Shown here in pieces: positions 55,109 to 63,781 of a stretch of DNA of 64,000 nucleotides. The position numbers and the translations under genes are program-made. Source of the stretch: Polaribacter sp. (GTDB taxonomy: Bacteria; Bacteroidota; Bacteroidia; Flavobacteriales; Flavobacteriaceae); the NCBI GenBank assembly GCA_029250685.1, contig JAQXEU010000022.1:62001-126000 (forward strand). The letters are read 5' to 3'. The stretch's first letter is position 1. Every line of letters starts with the position of its first letter. The notes below the pieces were generated by a model, which was not told where the DNA came from, searched no databases, and saw only the letters and a list, made by a program, of their open reading frames with translations.

Positions 55109-57711
55109 AAGGTAAGTCTAAAAACTAGGTTAGGCGTAAAACCTAAAGATAACCTATCTGTTTTTACTAATTTTTGTTCCTCAATATTTCCAGGAGAATT
55201 CACAACTTTTAATTCGTAAGTTCTATCTAAAATATTCTGTTTATTAAAAACATTCATTAGCGATAAACCTATTTTTCCTTCAATATTTTTCTTTTTAGAA
55301 AAATTAAACTTATAGGTTGATGAAAAATCAAACTTTTGATAATTTGGTAGTCTTTGTGCGTTTACGTTTCCATAAGAAACACGTAAATTATTATTTTTGT
55401 CTGTGAATGTTCCTGTTGACTCTGTGTATGGAATTCCAGAACGTAATTTCCATCCTAAAGAAAACTCAAATTGATTCATTTTATAGGTATGAGACCAGGT
55501 AAAAGAATGCGGAATACTATTTATTCCGTTAAAAGAATTTCCATTATTTAATTCTTTAAATTGTTGATTGGTTTTTGAAAATGAATAACTAATCCAAGAA
55601 CGATAATTTCCAAAACGTTTTTTTAATAAAAGGTCTAGTCCCAAAATATCACTTTTTCCAGAAATATAAAAAGGAACTTGATTATTTGGTGTGCTGTTCG
55701 CAATATCATCCGTCATTAACGTTATGCCTTTTACCTTCTTTTTATAAATATCTACATCTAAATTCCATCCATTATTTTGATATAAAAATCCAATTGAAAT
55801 TTGTTTACTATTTAAAATCGGAATCGCATTGTTTGCTGTTGCCCAAATGTTGTTTTCTAAACCTATTCCGTTGTTTCTATATTCAATAATTTGACTTACC
55901 GCTTGGTTTTTTATTTCTCCTGAAGTTTTTAGAGAAAATGAATCTGAGATTTTTGTTGATGCAAAAAGGCGCGGCTCAAAAAACCATTCTTTTGATGAGG
56001 AAAAATGATTTGCTCTTAAACCAAAACTTATAAAAGAATTAGGGTTGTTATATTTGATTTCAGAAAATAATGCATTGGTAATATTTGAGCTGTTTTCTGT
56101 GCTTAATAGTACGTTATCGGGCGTGTTAAGGTTTGTATTAAATAAATAATAAATATTGGTTTTAGAAAATTGATAACCACCATTAAATTGATAACCGGTA
56201 TTAAAATTATATGTAAAATCATAATTAATTCCGTTGTCTTTTACATTGTTTTTTATTTCAAATTCTCGATTTTGATTATCATTTTGATTGTTTCTTGTTT
56301 CGTTTCTGTTACCAAAATAATCAAAGTCATATTCTGAAATATGAAAATCTACGTTCTGTGAAAAATTAGCTGATGTTTTGTGACTCCATAAAAACCTAGT
56401 TCCACTATTTTTATAGGTAATATTGTCGATTGTTTTTTCTCTAAAACGTTCGTTTTCTGAAGAGAATTCTAATTGATTTATATTAAATAAATTACTGATA
56501 GATAACTTGCTTTTAGTTGATATATCTACCACAAATTTTAAATTATAATCTTGAAAATAAAAATCGTTATTCACATTAGATGATTGATTTGGTTTATTAA
56601 CGAGCCCGTCTAAAATTCGAGTGTTTTGAAAAACACTTTCAGAGAAGTTTTTATACGTAATCGTTTCTACTAGATCTGTAATTGATCTTCTTACTGAAAA
56701 AACCAAACCAGCTTTATCATTAAATAAAGGAGTTTTTATAAAAGCATCTGTGTGTGTTAAATTTACTCCAAAACCTGCTTCAAATTTTGGAATATCTTCT
56801 CCAGAGCTAATGTCTAAAACGCCACCTATTCGATCTCCAAATTTTGCTTTGGTTCCGTTTCTATACAAACTTACTTTTTTTGTTACATATGGGTTAAATG
56901 AAGAAATAAGTCCAAAGAAATGACCACTTTGATACATTTTTATTCCATCGAACAGTACTAGGTTTTGATCTGGAGAACTACCTCTGATCTGTAAACCAGA
57001 AGCGGTTTCTGACGAACTTTGAATTCCTGGCAATAATTGCAAACTCAACAAAACATCGGGTTCAATTAAACCGGGTAAAATTCCTAGTTTCTTTGGCGAT
57101 ACCTCAATAGCTCCGTTTTGCTTTTTAGAAATTCCTTGTGTAATATAATCGCTTATTAGTACTTCTTCTAATTCAATATTTTCTTCTATTAACTCAATTT
57201 TTAAACAAGGTTGATTTAGAAATTTATAAACAGGAATTTCAACAGAAAGAAAACCAATACTTTGAATTTCAATTATTTGATTGGAGACTATATTTTTAAG
57301 AATGAATTCTCCATTTTCATCAGAAGTTGTTCCCCGCGATGTTCCTTTAATTATGATTGAAGAATATGCTGCAAATTCTTTGTTTTTTGCATTTGTTAAA
57401 ACACCACAAATTATGTTGTTTTTTGTGATTTCTTTTTCTGCAATTACAATATATCTTGCGTCAATTTTGTTAAAGTTTAAATAGGTTTGTTTACTAAGGT
57501 TTGCTAATTTTTCTTTTAAGGTTTTTTCATTTTTAAACGGAATACAAGTAGTTCCCTTTATCAAGTTTGAATTATAAGAAAACTTAACATTGTGCTCTTT
57601 TTCAATCTTTAATAAAATAGATTGTAATGGGGTTTTTTCTGATTGATTTTGTGCAAATAGAGCAACAAAAACAAAAAGAAAACAAAAAAATAAAATGAGT
57701 TTTTTAAGCAT
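55105..57711 (-). CDS. TonB-dependent receptor with an N-terminal STN domain (FecA-like)
   Basis: This is an 868-residue receptor. The signal MLKKLILFFCFLFVFVALFA is followed by an STN-like signalling domain (about 20-95), a carboxypeptidase-like domain (about 100-185, IIIKGTSRGTTSDENGEFIL) and a plug (GLQIRGSSPDQNLVLFDGIK), then a barrel ending LVFRLTF. STN domains relay substrate binding through FecR to a sigma factor. It follows fecR by two bases and is the third gene of the sigma-FecR-receptor operon. The substrate is unknown; the divergent repeat lipoprotein may be a partner. Confidence 0.88.
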   Translation of the reverse strand: MLKKLILFFCFLFVFVALFAQNQSEKTPLQSILLKIEKEHNVKFSYNSNLIKGTTCIPFKNEKTLKEKLANLSKQTYLNFNKIDARYIVIAEKEITKNNIICGVLTNAKNKEFAAYSSIIIKGTSRGTTSDENGEFILKNIVSNQIIEIQSIGFLSVEIPVYKFLNQPCLKIELIEENIELEEVLISDYITQGISKKQNGAIEVSPKKLGILPGLIEPDVLLSLQLLPGIQSSSETASGLQIRGSSPDQNLVLFDGIKMYQSGHFFGLISSFNPYVTKKVSLYRNGTKAKFGDRIGGVLDISSGEDIPKFEAGFGVNLTHTDAFIKTPLFNDKAGLVFSVRRSITDLVETITYKNFSESVFQNTRILDGLVNKPNQSSNVNNDFYFQDYNLKFVVDISTKSKLSISNLFNINQLEFSSENERFREKTIDNITYKNSGTRFLWSHKTSANFSQNVDFHISEYDFDYFGNRNETRNNQNDNQNREFEIKNNVKDNGINYDFTYNFNTGYQFNGGYQFSKTNIYYLFNTNLNTPDNVLLSTENSSNITNALFSEIKYNNPNSFISFGLRANHFSSSKEWFFEPRLFASTKISDSFSLKTSGEIKNQAVSQIIEYRNNGIGLENNIWATANNAIPILNSKQISIGFLYQNNGWNLDVDIYKKKVKGITLMTDDIANSTPNNQVPFYISGKSDILGLDLLLKKRFGNYRSWISYSFSKTNQQFKELNNGNSFNGINSIPHSFTWSHTYKMNQFEFSLGWKLRSGIPYTESTGTFTDKNNNLRVSYGNVNAQRLPNYQKFDFSSTYKFNFSKKKNIEGKIGLSLMNVFNKQNILDRTYELKVVNSPGNIEEQKLVKTDRLSLGFTPNLVFRLTF

Positions 57712-57713
57712 TC

Positions 57714-58622
57714 TTATTTTTTAGAAAGCACAACTTTATCTTCGGTGATTTTAAATTGAATAGATAAAGGAACACATATTGTTTGTAGCGCTAAATTTAG
57801 GTTTTTATTCGTAAACGTTCCTGTAAATAATGTATTTACATCAATCTTTTGTGAAGCGATTTTTACTTGATATTGCTTTTCTAATTCAGACAAAACAAAT
57901 TGTAAAGGCGTGTTGTTAAAACTACTTTCTCCTTCTATCCAATTTGGTTTTGTGTTGATAAAGTTATCTTTTTCAGAACTATTATTTCCAATTTTTCTAA
58001 ATGATAAACCTTGAGTTAAAATAGCTGTTTCTTCACTGCTCTTTACTTGTACTTTTCCTTCAAAGCACAGAACTTCAAAATAAGAAGCGTCTGTTTTTAC
58101 ATTAAATTGAGTTCCTAAAACACTCACGCTTCCGTTTTCTGAGTTTACACTAAACTTAGAACCTTTTTTTACTTTAAAGTAACCCTCTCCTTTTAATTCA
58201 AGTGTTCTTTTGCCGTCAAACCAATCACTTTTTTTATATGATAAAGATGATTTTGAGTTTAATAAAACCTCTGATCCATCTGGTAAAACCAATGCTAATT
58301 GTTCTCCAAACGAAGTTGAAAATGTTTCGTCAGAACTTGTTAAATAAAAAACTGTAGAAATTAATATGGCAATTGAAGCCGCTGCTGCATACATCCAATT
58401 TGGAACTAATTTTCTTACTTTTTGATGTTTTGTTTTTTGAAGTATTCTCTCTAAAACTTGAGTTTTATTGAAGGTAGGAGCATTAAAGTTCTGCGTTGCA
58501 TCAATAATTTTTTGATACTCTTTATATTCAGTAGTTTTTTGAAATGAAACTAATTCTTCGTTCGTTAAATCATTATTTAACCAACGAGATAAAAATGTAT
58601 CGTCTGTATATTCGTTCTTCAT
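57714..58622 (-). CDS. FecR-family anti-sigma regulator
   Basis: This is a 302-residue inner-membrane protein. The N-terminal cytoplasmic part (about 1-75) would bind the sigma factor; a single helix (about 80-98, MYAAAASIAILISTVFYL) crosses the membrane. The periplasmic FecR domain shows TSFGEQLALVLPDGSEVLLN and VSVLGTQFNVKTDASYFEVL, both hallmark segments. The last part has an STN-like FECR C-terminal domain. It links the receptor and the sigma factor encoded on either side. Confidence 0.92.
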   Translation of the reverse strand: MKNEYTDDTFLSRWLNNDLTNEELVSFQKTTEYKEYQKIIDATQNFNAPTFNKTQVLERILQKTKHQKVRKLVPNWMYAAAASIAILISTVFYLTSSDETFSTSFGEQLALVLPDGSEVLLNSKSSLSYKKSDWFDGKRTLELKGEGYFKVKKGSKFSVNSENGSVSVLGTQFNVKTDASYFEVLCFEGKVQVKSSEETAILTQGLSFRKIGNNSSEKDNFINTKPNWIEGESSFNNTPLQFVLSELEKQYQVKIASQKIDVNTLFTGTFTNKNLNLALQTICVPLSIQFKITEDKVVLSKK

Positions 58623-58683
58623 TTTTAGTTTCTTTGTAAGTATAACAGCTTGATTGTTAAATACCCTACTTTTTATTCAATAA

Positions 58684-59193
58684 TTATATGTTTCCTACTT
58701 TTTCTCTCAATTGCTTTAATGCCAAAGTCATTCTTTTTTCAACAGTTTTTACAGAGATTGAAAGCATTTCTGCAATTTCTTTGTACGTTTTTTTATCAAT
58801 TCTGCTTAATAAAAAAACTTCTCGTTGTCCTTCTTTTAAATCTGAAATAGCGTTTTGAAGTTTGTCCATAAATTCCTTTTCTTCTAATAGAAATTCCGGG
58901 TTTTCATTTGTAGATTCTTTTTTACCAATCAAGTTATAATTTAAAACTACTTTTTGATGCGCAACTTGATTTAAAAATAAATTATTTACAACGGTAAAAA
59001 GAAAAGATTTTGCTTTTTCAAAAATGATTTTAGCACAATTATCCCACATTTTAATAAATGCATCTTGTACCAAATCTTCTGATTTAGCAGAGTTTCCAGA
59101 TTTGTAAAAAGCAAAATTATATAGTGATTTAGAGTGTTCAGAATAGATTTCTTCAAACACTTTCGATTCACAAACTGATTTTTTTTCTAACAT
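58684..59193 (-). CDS. ECF RNA polymerase sigma factor of the FecI type
   Basis: This is a 169-residue ECF sigma factor. Region 2 includes IYSEHSKSLYNFAFYKSGN, AEDLVQD-like SEDLVQDAFIKMWDN, while region 4 includes LKEGQREVFLLSRIDKKTYK and EIAEMLSISVKTVEKRMTLA, a helix-turn-helix for -35 recognition. The ATG at 59193 gives MLEKKSVCESKVFEEIY and is preferred to 59214. The sigma gene leads the operon and has a TAnnTTTG box upstream. It should control the FecR/receptor genes and perhaps the divergent lipoprotein. Confidence 0.92.
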   Translation of the reverse strand: MLEKKSVCESKVFEEIYSEHSKSLYNFAFYKSGNSAKSEDLVQDAFIKMWDNCAKIIFEKAKSFLFTVVNNLFLNQVAHQKVVLNYNLIGKKESTNENPEFLLEEKEFMDKLQNAISDLKEGQREVFLLSRIDKKTYKEIAEMLSISVKTVEKRMTLALKQLREKVGNI

Positions 59194-59211
59194 GAAACCC
59201 TTATTATTCCT

Positions 59212-59219
59212 CAAAAATA
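59212..59219 (-). promoter_or_regulatory. -10-like box of the sigma gene
   Basis: On the minus strand TATTTTTG matches TAnnTTTG and lies 18 bases before the preferred ATG at 59193. It supports that start because the alternative at 59214 would lie inside the box. Confidence 0.5.
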
Positions 59220-59303
59220 GGCGAAATTTTTATTTTTTTTACTTTTTTGGTAGGGTAATCTTTTAGTTAGCTGTTTTATTTACGAACATTAAAAATAAAA
59301 ATC

Positions 59304-60302
59304 ATGAAAGTATTCGTAAAAAAATTAATCGCCCTAACAATAATTGTAATTTCAATGGTTGCGTGTCAAGATTCAACCACAAAAGATTTAGATCTTTTTG
59401 AGGCACAAGCATCACTTAATAAAGAAGAGGTTATAAGCATGGTAGAAACTATGATTATTACATATCCTGTAACTGCAATCACTAATTCATCATCAACAAC
59501 AACTTTAACTAGTGATTATGATATGGAAGATTATGCGACTTCTACAAGTAGACCTCAAATTACTTTTCCTTTTGATATTACAATCGATGGAGAATCAATA
59601 ACTGTAACAGATATGAAACAGTTAAAATCTTTAATCAGAAGTAATAAAGGAAAGAAAAAGCCAGAATTTGTATTTCCTATTTCAGTAGAATTGGTTGATG
59701 GATCAACGCAAGACATTGCAGACAAAGAAGCATTAAGAGATTATTTAGATTCTTTAGATGAAGGTGTAAAACCGGTGTTTGTGTTTCCTTTATCATTAAT
59801 TGTAAACGGTGCAACGGTAGAAGTTTCTGGCGAAAATGAACTACAAGCTGTAAAAGGAAAGTCAGCAAAAGGAAGAAGACCAAATTTAGTTTTCCCTTTA
59901 TCTATCGTTTTAGCTGATGGATCAACTCAAGAAATAGCTGATAAAGATGAGTTTAAGGCATATTTAGATACTTTAGCGGAAGGTGTAAAACCAGAATTTG
60001 TGTTCCCTATTTCTGTAGAAAAAAATGGAGAAACAACCATCGTAAATTCTCAAGAAGAGTTTGATGCTTTAGTTAAAAAACCTAAAAAAGGAAAAAGACC
60101 TGTTTTTGTATTCCCTATTTCGGTAACATTAGATGATGGAAGTAATCAAGAAATTGCAGATGAAGATGCATTAAAAGCATATCATCAAACATTAACAAAA
60201 GGAACAAGACCTGTTTATGTTTTTCCTTTATCAATAATAAAAGACGGCGTAACAGTTGTAATTAATAGTCAAGAAGAATTAGATGCATTGTGTGGTAAAT
60301 AA
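59304..60302 (+). CDS. Lipoprotein built of seven alternating FPxS repeats
   Basis: This is a 332-residue lipoprotein: signal MKVFVKKLIALTIIVISMVA, lipobox Cys21, and a Ser/Thr-rich linker (about 55-82). Residues 83-331 are seven units starting at 83, 119, 156, 192, 229, 265 and 302, so lengths alternate 36/37. Each begins RP or KP then FVFPIS/FPLS. Units 2, 4, 6 contain DGSTQEIAD and AYLDTL; units 1, 3, 5, 7 contain an NG turn and a VNSQEELDAL-like end. No known fold is recognised. It is divergent from the sigma-FecR-receptor operon, so joint control or a surface partnership with that receptor is likely. The last unit has a lone Cys. Confidence 0.75.
   Translation: MKVFVKKLIALTIIVISMVACQDSTTKDLDLFEAQASLNKEEVISMVETMIITYPVTAITNSSSTTTLTSDYDMEDYATSTSRPQITFPFDITIDGESITVTDMKQLKSLIRSNKGKKKPEFVFPISVELVDGSTQDIADKEALRDYLDSLDEGVKPVFVFPLSLIVNGATVEVSGENELQAVKGKSAKGRRPNLVFPLSIVLADGSTQEIADKDEFKAYLDTLAEGVKPEFVFPISVEKNGETTIVNSQEEFDALVKKPKKGKRPVFVFPISVTLDDGSNQEIADEDALKAYHQTLTKGTRPVYVFPLSIIKDGVTVVINSQEELDALCGK
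59550..60299 (+). repeat. Tandem protein-coding repeat, 73-codon double unit
   Basis: The seven units inside the lipoprotein gene alternate between two types, so the true period is 73 codons (219 bases). Type A units (starting at 59658, 59877, 60096) share DGSTQEIAD; type B units (59550, 59769, 59988, 60207) share an NG or DG turn and a hydrophilic end. Units differ enough at the DNA level that this is an old expansion rather than a recent slippage product. Confidence 0.75.
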
Positions 60303-60335
60303 TTTATAAAAAAGTTTGGTTTGATTATTTAATAA

Positions 60336-60370
60336 GATGCGAGTTAATAATTTATTGCTCGCATCTTTCT
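60336..60370 (+). terminator. Probable terminator after the repeat lipoprotein
   Basis: GATGCGAG (60336-60343) pairs with CTCGCATC (60358-60365); a 14-base AT-rich loop separates them, and TTTCTTTTG follows. It is 34 bases past the lipoprotein stop. Confidence 0.6.
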
Positions 60371-60384
60371 TTTGTGTAATTTTG
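60355..60384 (+). promoter_or_regulatory. Promoter-like pair before the DoxX-like gene
   Basis: TAATTTTG (60377-60384) matches TAnnTTTG, with TTG at 60355-60357 and a 19-base spacer. It lies 19 bases before the ATG at 60404 and partly overlaps the hairpin of the preceding gene. Confidence 0.45.
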
Positions 60385-60403
60385 TCGAATAACTAATTTA
60401 CTT

Positions 60404-60802
60404 ATGGAACTATTAAAAAATTACCCAACAGAAGTTTTAACGCTTTTATTTTTAATCGTAACTTTTTTACAATCTGGAATTGATAAAATTACAGATTGGA
60501 ACGGAAATTTATCTTTTATAAAGGGACACTTTTCAAATTCACCTTTAAAAAATATGGTTCCTCTTTTATTGGCAACAATTTTAATTTTAGAAATTGTAGC
60601 AAGTCTTTTTATGATTTTTGGTATTTACCAATTAGCAGATGAAGGAATAAAAACATACGCCCTTTTAGGAGCTGAATTAGCAGCTTTATCTCTTATTTTT
60701 TTATTGATTGGACAAAGGTTGGCAAAAGATTATGCTGGTGCGATGACTTTAGCGGTTTATTTTATAATTTCACTTTGGGGTGTATATTTATTAAGCAACT
60801 AA
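60404..60802 (+). CDS. DoxX-like small membrane protein
   Basis: This is a 132-residue protein with four helices (about 10-26, 52-72, 83-102, 110-130). TFLQSGIDKITDWNGNLSFI near the N-terminus and a following acidic/aromatic pattern resemble the DoxX/DoxD family, whose roles range from thiosulfate oxidation to redox homeostasis. No catalytic residue can be assigned. It follows the repeat lipoprotein but has its own promoter-like box. The 157 bases after it hold no gene that I can see. Confidence 0.7.
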   Translation: MELLKNYPTEVLTLLFLIVTFLQSGIDKITDWNGNLSFIKGHFSNSPLKNMVPLLLATILILEIVASLFMIFGIYQLADEGIKTYALLGAELAALSLIFLLIGQRLAKDYAGAMTLAVYFIISLWGVYLLSN

Positions 60803-60959
60803 CAATTATAAGTTTTTCTTATTTTAAAAACCAATCGAAATAAGTTTTGTTTATGAAAAATGGTTTTAAATAATCGGTTTTAAGGCGTTTTTTATTTTTA
60901 ACCAACAAAACCCTTCTCTCGGTATGGGTTGGTTTAAGAAAACGTTTTTAAAAGCTGTT

Positions 60960-61817
60960 TTATGTGTTTTTAATCACATAAATAAGTGAAGAATACTCAG
61001 AAGTTGATTTTGCTTTTAAGTTTGAAAGAAATCCAATATAAAATGCTTTTAAGAAATTAGAGCTTCCTGATTTATATTTTTCACTCAACATTGAAACATA
61101 ATATGAATCATATTTCATTGGAAGTGTTTTTTCTACCTTCATAGAAACATTCGAAAATAGTTTTTTTATGGATGTTTGAGAAAAATGCCAAAGATGCCTT
61201 GGCACATCAAAAGCTGCCCAAAACTCTTTATAATATTTTGCGTCAAAACTTTTATAATTTGGAACTGCAATAATTAACACTCCATTTGGTTTTAATTTCG
61301 CTTTTAAGGTTTCAATATATTCTAATAAATTTTCGACATGTTCTAACACATGCCAAAGTGTAATTACATCAAAATTATTTTCTTTTAAAAGTGAAATATC
61401 ACTGATCGGTTTTACGTTTTTATTTTCAGAAATTGCTCTTGCTTCTTCGCTTGGTTCAACCCCAAAAACATTCCAATTATCATTTTTACAGGTTGTTAAA
61501 AAATCTCCTGTTCCGGATCCAACATCTAAGAGTTTTTTATCTGTAAAATTGAAAGAGTTTATTAATTTTAGTTTATTTTGTAAAGTGCGTCTTCTTACTT
61601 TTTGATATATTTTATCAACAATGCTTTTACTTGCATTTGTGTGAGAAATATAGTCTTCGCTTTTGTAATAATTTTCTAAATCTGACGGAACTGGTTGTGT
61701 AACCATCATGTCAAATTTTTTATTTAACAATAACTCATACGATTCTTGAGAAACCGTATAATCTTTACAACTCATAGCAGGAGTTAATCCTTTGTAAAGC
61801 TCTTTTTCTTTCTTCAT
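60960..61817 (-). CDS. Class I SAM-dependent methyltransferase
   Basis: This is a 285-residue methyltransferase. LLDVGSGTGDFLTTCKNDN is the SAM-binding motif I, and DVITLWHVLEHVENLLEYIE and GVLIIAVPNYKSFDAKYYK are motifs II/III of the Methyltransf_23 type, with no N-terminal zinc motif. The preferred start is ATG at 61817 (MKKEKELYKG). An upstream TTG at 61853 would add a peptide MFHVEQ that is just the translation of the parS-like palindrome. The substrate is unknown; similar enzymes occur in surface-polymer pathways. Confidence 0.85.
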   Translation of the reverse strand: MKKEKELYKGLTPAMSCKDYTVSQESYELLLNKKFDMMVTQPVPSDLENYYKSEDYISHTNASKSIVDKIYQKVRRRTLQNKLKLINSFNFTDKKLLDVGSGTGDFLTTCKNDNWNVFGVEPSEEARAISENKNVKPISDISLLKENNFDVITLWHVLEHVENLLEYIETLKAKLKPNGVLIIAVPNYKSFDAKYYKEFWAAFDVPRHLWHFSQTSIKKLFSNVSMKVEKTLPMKYDSYYVSMLSEKYKSGSSNFLKAFYIGFLSNLKAKSTSEYSSLIYVIKNT

Positions 61818-61835
61818 TTTTATAGCAATATAGTT

Positions 61836-61853
61836 TTGTTCCACATGGAACAA
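61836..61853. other. parS-like palindrome
   Basis: TTGTTCCA and TGGAACAA are perfect inverted arms around a 2-base centre (CA), very close to the ParB-binding parS pattern TGTTTCACGTGAAACA. It lies in the gap between mnmG and the methyltransferase gene, outside both preferred coding regions. Confidence 0.55.
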
Positions 61854-61859
61854 TCGTTT

Positions 61860-63737
61860 TTATCTTCCCATATAAACCAACAACACAGAAATATCACTTG
61901 GTGAAACTCCACTTATTCTACTTGCTTGTGAAATAGATGTTGGTTTAATTATATTCAACTTTTCTTTTGCCTCAAAAGACAAAGATTTAACCTTTGAATA
62001 ATCAAATGCTTGGGGGATACTAACGTTTTCTAACCTATTTAATTTATCTGCATTATTCTTTTCTTTTTCAATATAACCAGAATACTTTAAATAGATTTCT
62101 ACTTGCTCTATAACATCAGAATTAATATTGTGCTCAGAAACAAAACTGTTTAATTTATCAAGGTGAACAAAGTCTGCAAACTCTAATTGCGGTCTTGTTG
62201 CAACTTTAAAAAGCTTCATAGATTGATTCACTAAAGCTAAGTTTTTCTTTTCTAAAATATTATTTAAATCATCTTTTTTAACACTTAAATTCGTTAAAAA
62301 ATCAATTAATAATGCCGTTTTTTCTCTCTTTTCGATAACAAGATCCATGCGTTCTTTAGAAGCTAAACCTAGTTCATAGGCTCTAGGCGTTAATCTTAAA
62401 TCAGCATTATCTTGTCTTAATAAAGTTCTATATTCGGCTCTTGAAGTAAACATTCTATAAGGTTCGTCTGTCCCTTTTGTGATTAAATCATCTATTAAAA
62501 CACCAATATAAGCTTCGTTTCTTTTTAAGATAAAGGGCTCCTTGTTTTGAGTTTTCAATGCCGCGTTTATCCCAGCCATTAGTCCTTGAGAGGCTGCTTC
62601 TTCATAACCTGTTGTTCCATTTATTTGACCAGCAAAGAATAAGTTTTCTACTAACTTAGTTTCTAAAGAATGTGTTAATTGTGTTGGTGGAAAATAATCG
62701 TATTCAATTGCATAACCATAACGCAAAAACTTTACATTTTCAAACCCTTCAACAGCTCTGATTGCTTTATCTTGAATATCTTCTGGTAACGAAGTAGAAA
62801 ACCCGTTTACATAAATTTCAACAGTGTCCCAACCTTCTGGTTCAATAAACATTTGGTGTCTATCTTTTGAGGCAAAACGATCGACCTTATCTTCTACCGA
62901 AGGACAGTATCTTGGTCCAGTAGATTGAATTCTACCATTAAACATCGGTGAACGATCAAAACCTTCTCTCAATATTTCATGAACCTTTGGATTCGTATAT
63001 GTTAAATAACAAGAACGTTGTTTTGTTAATGGTTTTATAGACGGTAAATACGAAAACTTTGTTGGGTTTTCATCACCTGGTTGTTCTGTCATTTTAGAAA
63101 AATCTAAAGAACGAGCATCTACCCTTGGCGGTGTTCCTGTTTTCATTCTTCCAGACTCAAAACCTTTTGCTACTAAATCTTCTGTAATTCCAGTTGAAGC
63201 TCCTTCACCTGCTCTTCCTCCTCCAAAAGTTTTATCTCCAATATGAATCAACCCGTTTAAGAAAGTTCCAGCTGTTATAATAACTGTTTTTGATTTTATT
63301 TCTAAACCAAGAACTGTTTTTACACCAATAATTTTATCACCCTCAAACAACAAACCGTTTACAGAATCTTGATAGAAATCTAAATTATCTGTTTGCTCTA
63401 ATACTTTTCTCCACTCTTCAGAAAAGCGCATTCTATCAGATTGCGCTCTTGGACTCCACATTGCTGGACCTTTAGACTTGTTTAGCATTTTAAACTGAAT
63501 AGCCGTTTTATCTGTAACAATTCCACTAAAACCACCTAAAGCATCAATTTCACGAACAATTTGTCCTTTTGCAATTCCACCCATTGCGGGGTTACAACTC
63601 ATTTGCGCAATAGTTTGCAAACTCATTGTTATTAGTAATGTGTGCGCGCCCATATTTGCGCTTGCTGCCGCTGCCTCGCTTCCTGCATGACCACCACCAA
63701 CTACTATTACATCATATGTTGTTGAAAAAAGACTCAT
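61860..63737 (-). CDS. mnmG: tRNA uridine-5-carboxymethylaminomethyl modification enzyme MnmG
   Basis: This is a 625-residue FAD enzyme that, with MnmE, modifies U34 of certain tRNAs. VIVVGGGHAGSEAAAASANM is the dinucleotide-binding motif, MSCNPAMGGIAKGQIVREID is the first MnmG signature, and the second is FFAGQINGTTGYEEAASQGL. The C-terminal helical domain ends SRISGVSPSDISVLLVYMGR. Length is normal. Two parS-like palindromes flank the gene. In many bacteria mnmG (gidA) sits close to the replication origin; that is not proved here. Confidence 0.97.
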   Translation of the reverse strand: MSLFSTTYDVIVVGGGHAGSEAAAASANMGAHTLLITMSLQTIAQMSCNPAMGGIAKGQIVREIDALGGFSGIVTDKTAIQFKMLNKSKGPAMWSPRAQSDRMRFSEEWRKVLEQTDNLDFYQDSVNGLLFEGDKIIGVKTVLGLEIKSKTVIITAGTFLNGLIHIGDKTFGGGRAGEGASTGITEDLVAKGFESGRMKTGTPPRVDARSLDFSKMTEQPGDENPTKFSYLPSIKPLTKQRSCYLTYTNPKVHEILREGFDRSPMFNGRIQSTGPRYCPSVEDKVDRFASKDRHQMFIEPEGWDTVEIYVNGFSTSLPEDIQDKAIRAVEGFENVKFLRYGYAIEYDYFPPTQLTHSLETKLVENLFFAGQINGTTGYEEAASQGLMAGINAALKTQNKEPFILKRNEAYIGVLIDDLITKGTDEPYRMFTSRAEYRTLLRQDNADLRLTPRAYELGLASKERMDLVIEKREKTALLIDFLTNLSVKKDDLNNILEKKNLALVNQSMKLFKVATRPQLEFADFVHLDKLNSFVSEHNINSDVIEQVEIYLKYSGYIEKEKNNADKLNRLENVSIPQAFDYSKVKSLSFEAKEKLNIIKPTSISQASRISGVSPSDISVLLVYMGR

Positions 63738-63744
63738 TTATATA

Positions 63745-63760
63745 TGTTTCACGTGAAAAT
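63745..63760. other. parS-like palindrome upstream of mnmG
   Basis: TGTTTCACGTGAAAAT differs from the parS pattern TGTTTCACGTGAAACA only in the last two bases and has a perfect 12-base core palindrome (63747-63758). It lies 8 bases before the mnmG start codon, so it would overlap the mRNA leader as well. Confidence 0.65.
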
Positions 63761-63781
63761 TAATTTTTATTTTACTGAAAA

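Noticed and set aside
60803-60959. A possible structured RNA between the DoxX-like gene and the methyltransferase
   Set aside because: A weak pairing AACCC/GGGTT is present, but the stem is short and interrupted, and no known riboswitch pattern was seen.
61818-61853. An N-terminal extension MFHVEQ of the methyltransferase
   Set aside because: It is the translation of the parS-like palindrome from a TTG. ATG at 61817 gives a natural start outside the palindrome.
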